Shown here: positions 9,475 to 18,075 of the stretch, piece by piece
How positions within the stretch are numbered: the first letter of the stretch is position 1
Layout of the letters: each line of letters opens with the position of its first letter
The notes under the pieces: model-generated
What the model was told of the DNA's origin: nothing
The model's input: only the letters and a program-made list of their open reading frames with translations
Database searches by the model: none
Origin: Euprymna scolopes
Lineage: Eukaryota > Mollusca > Cephalopoda > Sepiida > Sepiolidae
Direction of reading: 5' to 3'
DNA length: 28,432 nucleotides
NCBI GenBank assembly: GCA_024364805.1
Contig: CM044500.1
Location: forward strand, 7,523,116 to 7,551,547
Made by a program: the position numbers and the translations under genes

Positions 9475-9885
9475 TCCCTGTGAACATTAAGTTGAGGAGT
9501 TTGAAAGAAGTACTTTCAGGTAATGGATCTTTTGTCATAGCTATTAGTGGTTGAGAAAGTTTCTTGTAATTACTAAAGGAAAGAAGCTTAGTCTTGGCAG
9601 CATTGAATGTGACCATCCATTTTTATCCCCATTCAACTACAGACTGGAGGTCTTCCTCTATTGCCTTAGATATGTGCTCATTCGTTTTCCTCTCATACCC
9701 ATTATAGAGCATGGTATCATCAGCAAAAATACCCATCTCAGAGACAATTTTATCAGGGAGGTCGTTGATGAATATCAGGAATAATAAAGATCCAAGGATC
9801 GACCGCTCTAAGACACCTGCATTTATATCATATTGTTTTGACATACGACCATTGAGGACAACCTGGATTATTCTCTTATTTAAAA
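9475..9885 (-). mobile_element. LINE family A, reversed copy, piece 3 (RT palm)
   Basis: On the minus strand this carries the LINE A RT palm. It covers the second half of the QGSILG block (here ERSILGSLLFLIFINDLP), then FADDTMLYNGYERKTN with the catalytic FADD in frame, then EDLQSVVEWG and the AAKTKL-type region. The open piece 9623-9844 spans this. It corresponds to LINE A about 2690-3075, continuing piece 2 after the gypsy insertion. Codons beyond the open piece are frame-shifted. The plus-strand open frames over it are shadows. Confidence 0.85.
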
Positions 9886-10284
9886 CTAACCTGGGTGCCC
9901 GGCGTTGCTCGGGTGTTTGGAGGTGTTTGTTGAGAAAAAAAAGCTCGAACCCCTAATACGAAGGTGGAAAAGAAAGTTAAAGAAAATCTGACATCTTAGT
10001 CGATGTTTCCATGACGCAATCGGAAGTCAAAAGCGTTGAAATTAACCAAAGTTAATTTAACAGTGACGAGGACTTGCAAAAAATGTTAGGGGGGGAAAAA
10101 AAAAAAAAAAAAAAAGCCGAGTTTAGGGTGAAGCAATTAATGATTTTGGCCAATTTTTCGGTATTTGTCGGAGACATCAAGCTCCAAAATGATACCGATC
10201 TTGTCAGGATCTGTCGCCTTTGTCGAAAGTTTTTGCGAGACATACAAACATACATTTAAACAGACAGGTGAGATTTATATTAGA
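9886..10284 (-). mobile_element. Non-autonomous Helitron, copy 3
   Basis: On the minus strand it starts TCTAATATAAATC and ends CAGGTTAG, a CTRR-like end (TTAG). The GC-rich 3' hairpin is present as CCCGGCGTTGCTCGGG on the plus strand (about 9898-9913), followed by the family motif TGTTTGGAGGTGT. A box B-like block GGGGTTCGAG is near 9941. Bases about 10120-10265 match copy 1 interior (7815-7950), so it is the same family with a shorter body (399 bp). It contains a 20-A run at about 10088-10108. It splits the reversed LINE A. Confidence 0.75.
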
Positions 10285-10350
10285 AAAGGATTTAATTATT
10301 GCAGTATTCGTCTAGTAATACCATATGATATCATTTTCCTGATAAGACCA
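10285..10350 (-). mobile_element. LINE family A, reversed copy, piece 4
   Basis: The minus strand matches LINE A about 2600-2665, including a SYGITG-like segment and the shared ATACCATATGAT block. This continues piece 3 past the Helitron. Homology fades near 10350, which is the 5' truncation of this copy. Confidence 0.75.
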
Positions 10351-10463
10351 TCACGGCCACCGAGATATAGAAACCATCCATTTACTGTTATATTTTGTTA
10401 GATTAAAATTATCCCAATGTCCAATTATTATAATAATTGCAATTATATAATTATCCAAATGGA

Positions 10464-10466
<3 letters not shown>
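10351..10466. repeat. Spacer with a 19-bp near-repeat beside LINE B tail
   Basis: ATTATCCCAATGTCCAATT (10408-10426) recurs as ATTATCCAAATGGACAATT (10450-10468), 16 of 19 identical, separated by AT-palindromic sequence. The second copy abuts the LINE B A-tract. Both are on the same side of the LINE, so this is not its target duplication. Confidence 0.6.
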
Positions 10467-10503
<37 letters not shown>

Positions 10504-10622
10504 TAGAGGTCACCACTTATCAAGGCCCAGAAGCCACTCGGGGGATAAGGATTATTGCATGTACAGTAATCAATGGGATAGTATCATAGTAATCCTTAGT
10601 ATTGGAGATTTGATAAAGTGTC

Positions 10623-10815
10623 TTACTTAAGAGGGCAGTTCATCAAGAATTTGTTTATGCTGGACTTGAAGACATCCAAGTTGTAGTCAGGTGGGAAACA
10701 GGCAAACGGAAGAGAGTTCCACAGTCATGCACTTTTAAGAAAGAAGCTTTGTTCATAGAATCTACGCTTTCATTTAGGCAGAGATAAAGAGTGGGGAAAA
10801 TTAACGACAGTGGTT
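10623..10815 (-). pseudogene. LINE B C-terminal end, out of frame with RT
   Basis: After the RT frame closes at 10816, another frame encodes the end of the C-terminal region: KASFLKSACLWNSLPFACFP, then FKSSINKFLMNCPLK and TAA (10623-10625). The same ending is found in the second LINE B copy near 27600. One frameshift at about 10810 therefore separates it from the RT frame. Confidence 0.75.
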
Positions 10816-12153
10816 TCAGCTAGACAGGTGTTTATCATGAAAGATTGGCAAGGGGGGGGCAGAGTTTGGAGCTCTGGTGAGCACTTGCCATAGAAATAAC
10901 GATAAAGACAGGCTCACAACGTCTCTTCTGTGAGAGAAAGGTTGCAGGGAAGAGAAATAGGCATCTCTCACTAAGCCACAAAATCTATTTTGTACTCTGT
11001 CAAGGCAGGATAGGCCGTTTTTAGCAGCTCCTGCCCAGATGTGGCAGCAGTACTCCATCTTTGGATGTACTTGGCTTTTATATAGATAGAGAATTGCATC
11101 AGTAGTGAGATATCTTCTAGAGCGGTAGAAGGATCCCACCATCTTCCCAGTGACCTTGGCAACAGATTTGATGTACGTGTTCCATTTCAGATCAGGACTA
11201 AAGGTCAAACCTAGAAGCTTGTCAAAACATGGAGCCTCCCCAAGACGAGAGCCATCCATTTCAATTGATGCCAGATGGGGATCAGAGCGTTGATGATGTA
11301 AAGATAGGAGCTTGGTTTTAGATGCATTAAAAGTAACCAGCCACCTCTTTCCCCACTGTACCACGCGCTCAAGATCAGAGGAGAGAGAATCAGAGAGAAC
11401 TTTGTCATTTACGGTCTTTGATGTGTTGCCATAGATGGATGTGTCATCAGCATAGATATCAACAAATGATTTAAGTATGTGTTTTGGGAGATCATTGATG
11501 TAGATCAGGAAGAGAGTTGGGCCCAGGATGGACCCCTGAGTGACTCTAGCATTAATACTGAGAGCCTCTGATTTCTGTCCATCAACCACCACTCTTATGA
11601 GCCTATCAGAGAGAAATGATTTAATGATTGAGAAAACATTTCCAGTTATACTGTAGCTGGAAATCTTGTGAAGTAGGCCCTTATGCCATACCTTATCGAA
11701 GGCCTTTGATATGTCAAGAGAAATTGCCCTAGAAAGGAAGCCTTTGTCGAGAGATTCACTAATCCTATGGGATAGAACCGTTAGCACATCTGCTGTAAAT
11801 CTAGCAGAACTGAAACCATATTGTATGCCACCAAGAAGGTTATTTCTCCTGAGGTGGTTGACTACTTCTCTATTTAACATGGATTCCAGCAGCTTACTCA
11901 TGACACACAGGAGACTTATTGATCTGTACTGAGAGGGAGATGACTTATCACCTGAATTCTTAAATATAGGGCATACTGATGAGGTTTTCCAAGGTGTTGG
12001 GAAGCACTTATCCTTAAGGCAACGCTTAAACAGTTTTGTAAGTATGGGGGCAAGTTCTGGTTGAAACTTTTTCAACACTATAATTGGAATGCCGTCAGGG
12101 CCAGTTGCTTTACTGGAATCAAGGTTCTTGATTAGTTTGGCGACCTCACGCAC
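10816..12153 (-). CDS. LINE B reverse transcriptase (445 codons, open)
   Basis: The open frame holds a whole RT domain of the non-LTR type. ATGPDGIPIIVLKK (residues 16-29) and YRSISLL (76-82) form the fingers, with QYGFSSARFTAD (111-122) after them. LDISKAFDKVWH (146-157) carries the first catalytic Asp, VTQGSILGP (204-212) follows, and DIYADD (232-237) holds the catalytic pair. Then comes a thumb region, a MEYCCHIWAG motif and FSHRRDVVSLSL near the end. The Met at 12153 is internal to the original ORF2, whose endonuclease lies upstream in another frame, so a frameshift or stop exists between 12160 and 12400. The catalytic residues are present, but endonuclease and C-terminus are separated. 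An autonomous function is unlikely. Confidence 0.85.
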   Translation of the reverse strand: MREVAKLIKNLDSSKATGPDGIPIIVLKKFQPELAPILTKLFKRCLKDKCFPTPWKTSSVCPIFKNSGDKSSPSQYRSISLLCVMSKLLESMLNREVVNHLRRNNLLGGIQYGFSSARFTADVLTVLSHRISESLDKGFLSRAISLDISKAFDKVWHKGLLHKISSYSITGNVFSIIKSFLSDRLIRVVVDGQKSEALSINARVTQGSILGPTLFLIYINDLPKHILKSFVDIYADDTSIYGNTSKTVNDKVLSDSLSSDLERVVQWGKRWLVTFNASKTKLLSLHHQRSDPHLASIEMDGSRLGEAPCFDKLLGLTFSPDLKWNTYIKSVAKVTGKMVGSFYRSRRYLTTDAILYLYKSQVHPKMEYCCHIWAGAAKNGLSCLDRVQNRFCGLVRDAYFSSLQPFSHRRDVVSLSLSLFLWQVLTRAPNSAPPLPIFHDKHLSS

Positions 12154-12401
12154 AGATATTTGTATGTTGCATAGCGTGTTGTCTGTTATAGGAGGGAATA
12201 CAGGCAGTTGATGGCCTTCGTTGCATAGAGTAGAATTAGCTGCAAAGTTCTTGGCAAATAGTTTGACCTTGTCTGATGCTGACGAGATGACCTCAGGTCC
12301 ATTGATGATCGTTGGGATAGAGCACGTGCTTCTGTTCAGGATCCTGTTTGCTATTTGCCAAAACTGGTGGGAACCAAGCCCTCTGCTCAGCTACTTTGAA
12401 T

Positions 12402-12680
12402 TTAACGGACTGAGCATATAGCTCTCTTGCATTTTTTTATTACTCTTTTATAGTGGTTGCTGCCAGTCCTGAAGGCAGCTTTAGTCTCAGTACAACAATT
12501 ACGTTGGTAGCTATGGAAAAAGTGATTTCTGTATGCGATGCCAGCAGCACATTCTGAGGAGAACCATGACTGGCTGTTAGGTTTTTGCTGGAAATTTTTG
12601 GATGGGATGAATCGGTCTATGCCTACAATTAACCATTCGGTCAGGTCTGATACTATAGAGTACACATCCTTTTTAAACAT
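12402..12680 (-). pseudogene. LINE B endonuclease-RT linker
   Basis: The frame encodes a linker typical of this LINE group: FIPSKNFQQKPNSQSWFSSE, then a Lys/Arg-rich helix ending YKRVIKKCKRAICSVR. It shares its frame with the endonuclease piece at 12741-13028 but is cut from it by a stop near 12710. The next stretch (12160-12400) continues the linker in other frames. Confidence 0.7.
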
Positions 12681-12740
12681 GGAATGCAGAGATAGATCAG
12701 ATATAAGTGTACGGAAGCTATCTCAGTCAGCCATAGAGTA

Positions 12741-13440
12741 TCAATATACAGTACGGTGGAGAGGTACGTCTGAAGACTTATTACATTTCATTTTTATCTT
12801 AACTGATACAACGGCGTGGTCGGAAGATCCCAGAGGAGATAGAATGGAACATGAACATAGCTCAGGGGAAGTTGTGAAAAAAGGGTCTAGAAGGTTTGCA
12901 TACTGACTGGTAGTATCGGGCACACGGGTGGGTTCGTGAACAATCTGAGTGAGGTCATAGACAATGGTAAAATCATGACAGAACCTCCCCTCATCATCTG
13001 TATAATTTGAGTGGGTCAGCCATTCCATATTATGAACATTGAAGTTGCCACAAATGTGAATGTTAGTCGAAGGATGAGCAGACAGGATGTGGTCAATTTT
13101 CTCAGATATAATCTTAAGGTAGTAACCCCACTATTGTGAGGGCGATAAGTGCAACCCGGAAGCACATATAAGGTAAATTAGAGTCTTCTCTGGAGATATC
13201 CCTACTGCATGGAAAGCCATCTTTAATGTAGGCACATATTCCATGCTCATGGCGATCTTGGGGGTCAGATTTAGATGCTAAGTTAGAGTATCCTTTAATT
13301 ATGAACTTATCTAGGGAATTGGTCGACCCTATGCCAGTTTCGCTTAGGAAGAATATGCCCGGTTTTGGCTCCTGTAATTGGGTTTCAACCCCTGAAAGAT
13401 TGGAACATAGACCCCTGATGTTGGAGAAGGAGACATGGTA
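12741..13440 (-). pseudogene. LINE B endonuclease (broken)
   Basis: On the minus strand, from about 13440, the N-terminus shows LRGLCSNLSGVETQLQ and FLSETGIG with the catalytic Glu. Then comes SDPQDRHEHGICAYIKDGFP, the expected central block. Near 13045 is CGNFNVHN where the family normally has GDFN, so the catalytic Asp reads Asn here. The C-terminal piece (12741-13028, open) includes DLTQIVHEPTRVPDTTSQ and ends with SPLGSSDHAVVSV, whose SDH is the final catalytic motif. Stops and frame changes lie between the two halves (about 13030-13180). Confidence 0.8.
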
Positions 13441-13489
13441 GTAGGGGTCTACATTGGAGGATGGGGTTCTAGGTTTATTCGTGTTTTTT

Positions 13490-13893
13490 TTTCTGGAGAT
13501 ATTTCATGTTGAGGTTTTGGGATTTGTGGAACAGGTCGACAGACTTGGTTAGAGCAGGACAGAGAGGGAAAGTAGGAGAGAAAAAGACAGGATTTTTTTT
13601 TTGTAGCACATAAAGTAAAGCCGTAACAATTACCCACTAGTATGGCATCGAGATGCCCCACCAGAAAGTACTGCATGGTTCAGAATCCATTCATCAAATG
13701 GCAATACAGCAGCCCCAGTACTCTGAACCTGCTGATAGGACAGCCTCCTTAGTGGTTAATTCAAGGTTATGGTCCTTAACTATCAGGCAGATAACATCAG
13801 CCTAGATGAAACGCTTATCTCCAGCACCCTTACTAGTGACATGGCCACAAGGATAGACATAGAAACAGAAAATTTCCGACATCTCAGGCTACT
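13490..13893 (-). pseudogene. Upstream coding relic of LINE B (ORF1-like, unrecognised)
   Basis: Upstream of the endonuclease, a minus-strand reading beginning near 13885 gives MSEIFCFYVYPCGHVTSKGA, then a region ending SAGSEYWGCCIAI near 13700, with stops after it. It is conserved-looking and Cys-rich, but I do not recognise the domain. Its position fits ORF1 or an N-terminal extension of LINE ORF2. The open frame at 13449-13676 lies across its 3' part and the junction with the endonuclease, and is probably not a protein. Confidence 0.4.
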
Positions 13894-13930
13894 TTTCACG
13901 ATTTATAGTACATATAAGCAAGAGAGTAAA

Positions 13931-14370
13931 ACAATATCTTGAGACCGCGACACTATTCTAACAAAGAACCATACATAGCCTATCTTTATTTACGAAGGTT
14001 ATAGTACTGTTAAGTCAATAAAATACTTCACCTTGTTTTTAATATTTTAATAACACAATATACAAGTCCACTCACGCAGAGGAAAAGTATGTTAGGAATG
14101 TGGTCGGATATAAGTCAAAAGAAGGAAAAAAAAAAAAAGCAGAAAGCTATTTGCTCTAATGAACAGTGAACAATACAAATAGAATAACGGTGAGTCCCAC
14201 AAGAAAAAAAATTTTTTAGTAAGCAATGATATTAACACGTGTAAACAACATGAGTAAAGAAAAGAAAGATTTCTCACACTCACAATGGCAAACAATAGAC
14301 ATTTTCGGCTAGAGTTTTATTTCTCCATCTTCAAAAAACAAAAAAAAAAAAAATCCGCTTTTATTGATTA
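13931..14370. other. Unassigned AT-rich stretch, possible LINE B 5' UTR
   Basis: No coding region. Several A runs (about 14128-14140, 14205-14213, 14340-14353). It lies between the LINE B upstream relic and a Helitron end, so part may be LINE B 5' UTR, but no second copy in the window covers it. Confidence 0.4.
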
Positions 14371-14440
14371 CCAGTATCTACCCGGCGTTTCCCGGGAGTC
14401 TTTACTCCATTTTATTTCACTTTTTAAAAAGGTTATGTAC
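14371..14440 (-). mobile_element. Helitron 3' end of another type
   Basis: On the minus strand the sequence ends GTAGATACTGG before T (A14370 on the plus strand), a CTRR end (CTGG). Ten bases inside is the hairpin CCCGG-CGTTTC-CCGGG (plus strand 14381-14396). This is the Helitron 3' signature, but the neighbouring sequence differs from copies 1-3. The 5' TC end could not be found. The element may extend right for an unknown distance, perhaps including the inverted repeat at 14441-14600. Confidence 0.6.
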
Positions 14441-14600
14441 AAAAATTCAGTACGCAAAGTTAAGACGCCGGAAGTGGACTCGATTTACCCAAATATGGAA
14501 CGGAAGTCACTAAGCATTAAACGAAAAACGAAACCATATGGAACCACTTCGTTTTATCATGAAACAAAAAAAAATAATTAACTTTGCGTACTGAATTTTT
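14441..14600. repeat. Perfect 23-bp inverted repeat with 114-bp spacer
   Basis: 14441-14463 and 14578-14600 are exact reverse complements (core TTCAGTACGCAAAGTTAA). Inside, GAAGTGG (about 14470) and CCACTTC (about 14544) form a second, shorter pair. The whole can fold as one stem with an inner stem. The 98-codon open frame (14285-14581) runs through it and is unlikely to be real. Confidence 0.85.
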
Positions 14601-15380
14601 TGGACATATCTGAAGAGTAACTTATCTTACCTTTGATAAGATTTGTTAGATATTTGGATTTTTGACCACTTTTTCGAATCTTGATTCGAAAGCACATCTC
14701 AAATTATTTCGGATTAAAACAAATTACTATTTGCCAGCCTTAGTAAGCTAGAGTACATTTTACACGTTATATTGAAATAATGAAATCACGTTCAGCAGCG
14801 CCGCAGAAAAAAGAAGAAAAAGTTTCGGCATCAACAGATTAATCGTAAATAAATGGCCACGATGTTTCTTTACATCTCTGGAGTTTCGATAATCACTTCA
14901 AAATAAGAAATAAAACAAAATGGAGCGCTTTTACACTATTGGAACGAGATTTTGTCGATAAATGGAGTTTCCAGAGTTTAAAAAAAATGGTTTCTGATTA
15001 TTTTTTTTGTCGATTCTAATAAATTACAACAGTAGCTTCCAAATTATGCAGTCGAAATTACCTGAATATTACTATATATATTAATTTAAAAAAAAAAAAA
15101 AAAAACTTTAATGCTGATAGCAGGTGAAAAATTGCAGCTATCTTGTATGAATCGAAACGGAAATGACCTCCCTTCTGTGTCTTACGATCATTTTCAAATT
15201 CTATTTTTATTTTCTTTAATAATTTTCTACTCCCTCGATTTGTGATTTTTGTATATAATCATCTTAAAAATACGATAAGTAGACACCAACACCATTGTTT
15301 TCGTGTGAAATTCAGTTTTACGATTTCCGAAATTTCGTCTTAATGTAGAAGCGTCCAAAATGGTGGTAGACCCCCCCCCC

Positions 15381-15407
15381 CAATAAATGTCATGGCAACA
15401 TTTATTG
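15381..15407. repeat. 10-bp-stem hairpin next to a C run
   Basis: CAATAAATGT and ACATTTATTG pair perfectly around a 7-nt loop. A run of about 12 C lies immediately upstream. Confidence 0.8.
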
Positions 15408-15567
15408 AGTGAGTTTCTACTATCGTTTAATTCTTATTTTGAAGTTTCTGTCGAGACTTCAATGACGTCGTGGATATTTTCTTGTTCTTCGGTATCGTTC
15501 ACTCCATTGTTTTTCGAACCGAAAAAAAAAAACACTAAAAATTTATCCAGTTAGGTAGAAAAGTAAC

Positions 15568-15882
15568 ATGTCTTGCCTTTTAATTACATTTATTTGCTAT
15601 ATATTTGTTTTGTGGCAACTTTTTCGTACCTCTGTGGATTGTAAAACAAACCCAATAAAAATAATAATTCAATGTATAATTATCAAAAGTTACGCTGAAA
15701 CGAGAAATACAGACACACGAGAAGTTGTCATACAAATATTGAAAACAATATTTGTTCAATATGTTATTAAAAACATGGCGACACTTATACTCAACATGGA
15801 GAAATATGAATCAAAAGCAAGTGTTTGTTCAATGTTATTGAAAACATTCGAGATGCGCGATTTACTTTTAAGAGGATTTTAG
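15568..15882 (+). CDS. Doubtful 104-codon open frame
   Basis: It starts MSCLLITFICYIFVLWQLF, which looks like a signal peptide or membrane segment, then a Lys/Ile-rich body with no family I recognise. An AATAAA-like signal follows the TAG by a few bases (about 15887). Against it: no homologue is visible, the region is repeat-like, and the frame crosses a 9-bp-stem hairpin (15733-15754) and two near-copies of a TTTGTTCAAT...AAAACAT block (15751 and 15824). It is most likely chance in AT-rich DNA. A terminal exon cannot be excluded. Confidence 0.15.
   Translation: MSCLLITFICYIFVLWQLFRTSVDCKTNPIKIIIQCIIIKSYAETRNTDTREVVIQILKTIFVQYVIKNMATLILNMEKYESKASVCSMLLKTFEMRDLLLRGF
15733..15754. repeat. 9-bp-stem hairpin
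   Basis: CAAATATTG and CAATATTTG pair perfectly around AAAA. Confidence 0.8.
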
Positions 15883-16199
15883 TAAAATAAAGTTTAAAAA
15901 TTGAAAATTTTACGATGCATTTTTTTTTTATATACAAAAAGTAAATGTATGTAAGCTTACATTTGTAAGTTGATTTGTTTTTGGTAAATGTTACCGATAA
16001 ATTATTTTAAAAGGAAATACAGTTGAGAAATTATTCAAAACTATTTTGGTGACGTTACCATAAATATTGGTTGTGAATGAAGTAATCAGAAGCCAGACAT
16101 CGTGTTCAGTTGTGCATTTGTGCAACTTGTGCATACTTTAACACTAACAGATATTTCGGCGGACGTGAACGAGCTTTCCCCCCTGCCGTAAAATTAGTT

Positions 16200-16545
16200 G
16201 TTTTTTTTCGCAGATTATCGTCGATAACAGACATAACTTTCACATTAGCAAGAACATTTTTTAAGAGTTTATTTAATGACTTAACGTAGAGGGGGGGGGT
16301 CACTTATAAAGTTCTATTAAATTGATATTCCACTTTTTTGGTCAATTTTGTGGTGTAAAAGAAAAAATTAATAGAACGTTATAATTTAAAAGTGATTTCC
16401 GACGTTAAAAGTCATTAAATAAATTTTTTAAAAAAATATGTCCTGCACTCCTGCAGTCCTCCTGCAGTGCAGTGCACTGCCAGTGCACTCCTGCTAATAT
16501 GAAAGTTAAATCTGTTATGGATGATGACAATCCGCAGATAAAAAA
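16200..16545. repeat. Large imperfect palindrome 1
   Basis: Outer arms 16209-16249 and 16493-16537 pair (CGCAGATT... against ...CCGCAG, through a shared AACAGACATAACTTTCA-like block). Inner arms 16266-16324 and about 16365-16426 pair through GTTTATTTAATGACTT and AGTTCTATTAA. The centre is near 16345. The right half holds an extra 53-bp CTGCA-rich block absent from the left. A G(9) run lies in the left inner arm. It looks like a foldback or MITE-like element. No coding. Confidence 0.75.
16443..16494. repeat. CTGCA/GTGCAC-rich block inside palindrome 1
   Basis: Overlapping CTCCTGCAGT and AGTGCACTGC units repeat within about 50 bases, GC-rich against AT-rich surroundings. It has no partner in the opposite arm, so it is a later insertion or local amplification. 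Confidence 0.7.
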
Positions 16546-16571
16546 AAAAAAATAATAAAAAAAAAAAAACT

Positions 16572-17314
16572 AGGCAAAATTCATCCCAAAAGCAATATAA
16601 AGTGCTAAAACTATATATACAAATGTAGGCAAATTTGGGCATATTTTTTTTACCAATTGTCATGAAATGTTACTAATAGTATTATAATCTTTAAAAAGCC
16701 TGCAAATTTTCATGTAGTTTCGTCCCATAGAACCAAAGATATGAGCATTTCAATATTCAATTTGGCTACCAGTATGAATATATATTTCCCCAAAACCTCT
16801 GGAGAAATTAAAAGTTGCTGTGGTTTCAAATGATCTGAAATAACAGCAAGGGAGACTTGATTCCAAATATTTCTCTTGTTACATTTCTCCTCTGTTGGAA
16901 ATAGGGTTTGCTGTTATTTCAGATAATTTGGAACCATAGCACCAAACTTCAATCTCCCCTCCTCCATCAAGGCCAGAGGTTTGGGCAAATATCAGTGGTA
17001 TTTTTGTAACTCATATGCAAAACTTAGAAAACAAATGACTATGATTGAAACATTTTATGGCTGTAAAAAAGGGTAAATATATAGGCTTTGGATGATCGCT
17101 TAATGTGCAACCTTAAGGGCAATGTGGCCCACTACTACACAATTCAGGCAATCACTTTTCCAACGAGCCTTCATTTGTTGAATTCTGATCACATGAATAT
17201 TTGCAGGTTTTTTGAAGATTATAATACTATTCTATGGTTAAAATGTAATAAAAAGGACTTATATTTTCAAACCAATAAAATAAGCCCAAATTTGTGTGTG
17301 TGTGTGTGTGTGTA

Positions 17315-17368
<54 letters not shown>

Positions 17369-17417
17369 CCTGGAAAGCCAGCTTTAGTTTTGCTGCTTTG
17401 GGATGAATTTTGGGTAC
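16572..17417. repeat. Large imperfect palindrome 2 (about 850 bp)
   Basis: Three well-separated arm pairs are collinear. CAAAATTCATCCCAAA (about 16575) pairs with its complement at 17401-17416. 16678-16714 pairs with 17192-17228 (37 bp, few mismatches). A perfect 17-bp pair lies at 16833-16849 and 16908-16924 near the centre. The loop is about 58 bp. A microsatellite has expanded the right arm (17296-17368). This is a foldback-type element with no protein. Open frames at 17088-17563 are shadows of it and of the microsatellite. Confidence 0.8.
17296..17368. repeat. Compound (TG)n(TA)n(TG)n microsatellite
   Basis: TG repeats, then TA repeats, then TG repeats again, in the right arm of palindrome 2. 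Confidence 0.95.
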
Positions 17418-17430
17418 TCATGCATGTCAT

Positions 17431-17610
17431 GCACTTATTGATCCGTGCTGAAATAGCGTTATTATTTAAAAAAGCCATTCTTAACATGGGGAGGGGAGAG
17501 TGTTTTGTACCTAATATGTACTTTAATCTTACAACTGAATTAAAAAAAAAAAAAAAAAAGTGATTAAACTTGGAAATACGATTTTAAAAATAGCGCGGAT
17601 CAGTAAGTGC
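17431..17610 (+). mobile_element. MITE-like element, copy 1
   Basis: 180 bp bounded by inverted ends GCACTTATTGATCCGTGC and GCGCGGATCAGTAAGTGC. It is non-coding with an internal A-run. A second, inverted copy lies at 18076-18246. Small size, inverted ends and no protein suit a MITE. The superfamily is unknown because no target duplication is clear. Confidence 0.65.
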
Positions 17611-18075
17611 ATTAGCACCGAATTTTGTTAAGATTTTGTTTTGCTTAGCTGTCTCCCTTGTGGCCTTGCCAGGCCACTAACAACTCATTTTAAAGCGCAA
17701 ATAGCTCACAAATGGGCGAGTAAATGTGGAAATTAAAATAAATTGTTTTTACTTATTTCTCAACTATTTTTAACAAAACAATAGAAACATTTGCATTTTC
17801 AAAAATTAGTTTTAAATATTACAATTAATCAGTGTTGTAGGATTTTACACAAAAAAATTCCAGCTTCCATACAGCAAATTCCGCATCCTAAATTCGTTTT
17901 CAAAACACGACATTCGAATACAATTATTTCATTTGTAATTTTAAAATTGCATTGCAATTTAAAGATGTGTTAACAGAGTGGAAATAGATTTAATATCAAG
18001 TCTTTTAAGACAACGTCTTTCTACCAAGTTTTATATTTAAACCCATTTCTTACATTTTGTTTTCTCTGTGCTAAT
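17611..18075. other. Spacer between the inverted MITE-like copies
   Basis: AT-rich, no coding region supported. It has two small palindromes: TGGCC-TTGCCA-GGCCA (about 17660) and AAATTGCA-T-TGCAATTT (about 17943). The first and last bases of the spacer (GCATTAGCAC / GTGCTAATGC) still pair. The 60-codon frame at 17791-17973 is probably chance. Confidence 0.6.

Larger units (their letters stand above)
10467..13930 (-). mobile_element. LINE family B, nearly full length (Jockey/CR1-like)
   Basis: A non-LTR retrotransposon on the minus strand: an upstream short coding relic (13490-13893), endonuclease (about 12741-13440), linker (12402-12680), RT (10816-12153), C-terminus to a stop at 10623-10625, a 3' UTR of about 120 bp and a 34-nt A-tract (T on the plus strand, 10467-10500). 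The second copy at 22698-27735 confirms the family. It is related to, but clearly distinct from, LINE A. The 5' limit is not certain; the unassigned sequence up to about 14300 may be its 5' UTR. The long A-tract and one long open frame suggest it is younger than LINE A here. Confidence 0.9.
14601..16199. other. Long AT-rich interval with small hairpins
   Basis: No recognisable element or gene. Small perfect palindromes include TTCGAATC-TT-GATTCGAA at 14673-14690. A C homopolymer precedes the hairpin at 15381. One modest open frame (15568-15882) is listed separately. Confidence 0.5.

Noticed and set aside
12538-12906. 122-codon plus-strand protein
   Set aside because: It is the shadow of the LINE B endonuclease and linker on the minus strand.
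16443-16494. CRISPR-like or minisatellite array
   Set aside because: Too short and irregular, no spacers, and the sequence is eukaryotic.
17088-17563. Small proteins with Cys-Val and Tyr-Ile repeats
   Set aside because: They translate the TG/TA microsatellite and the arm of palindrome 2.
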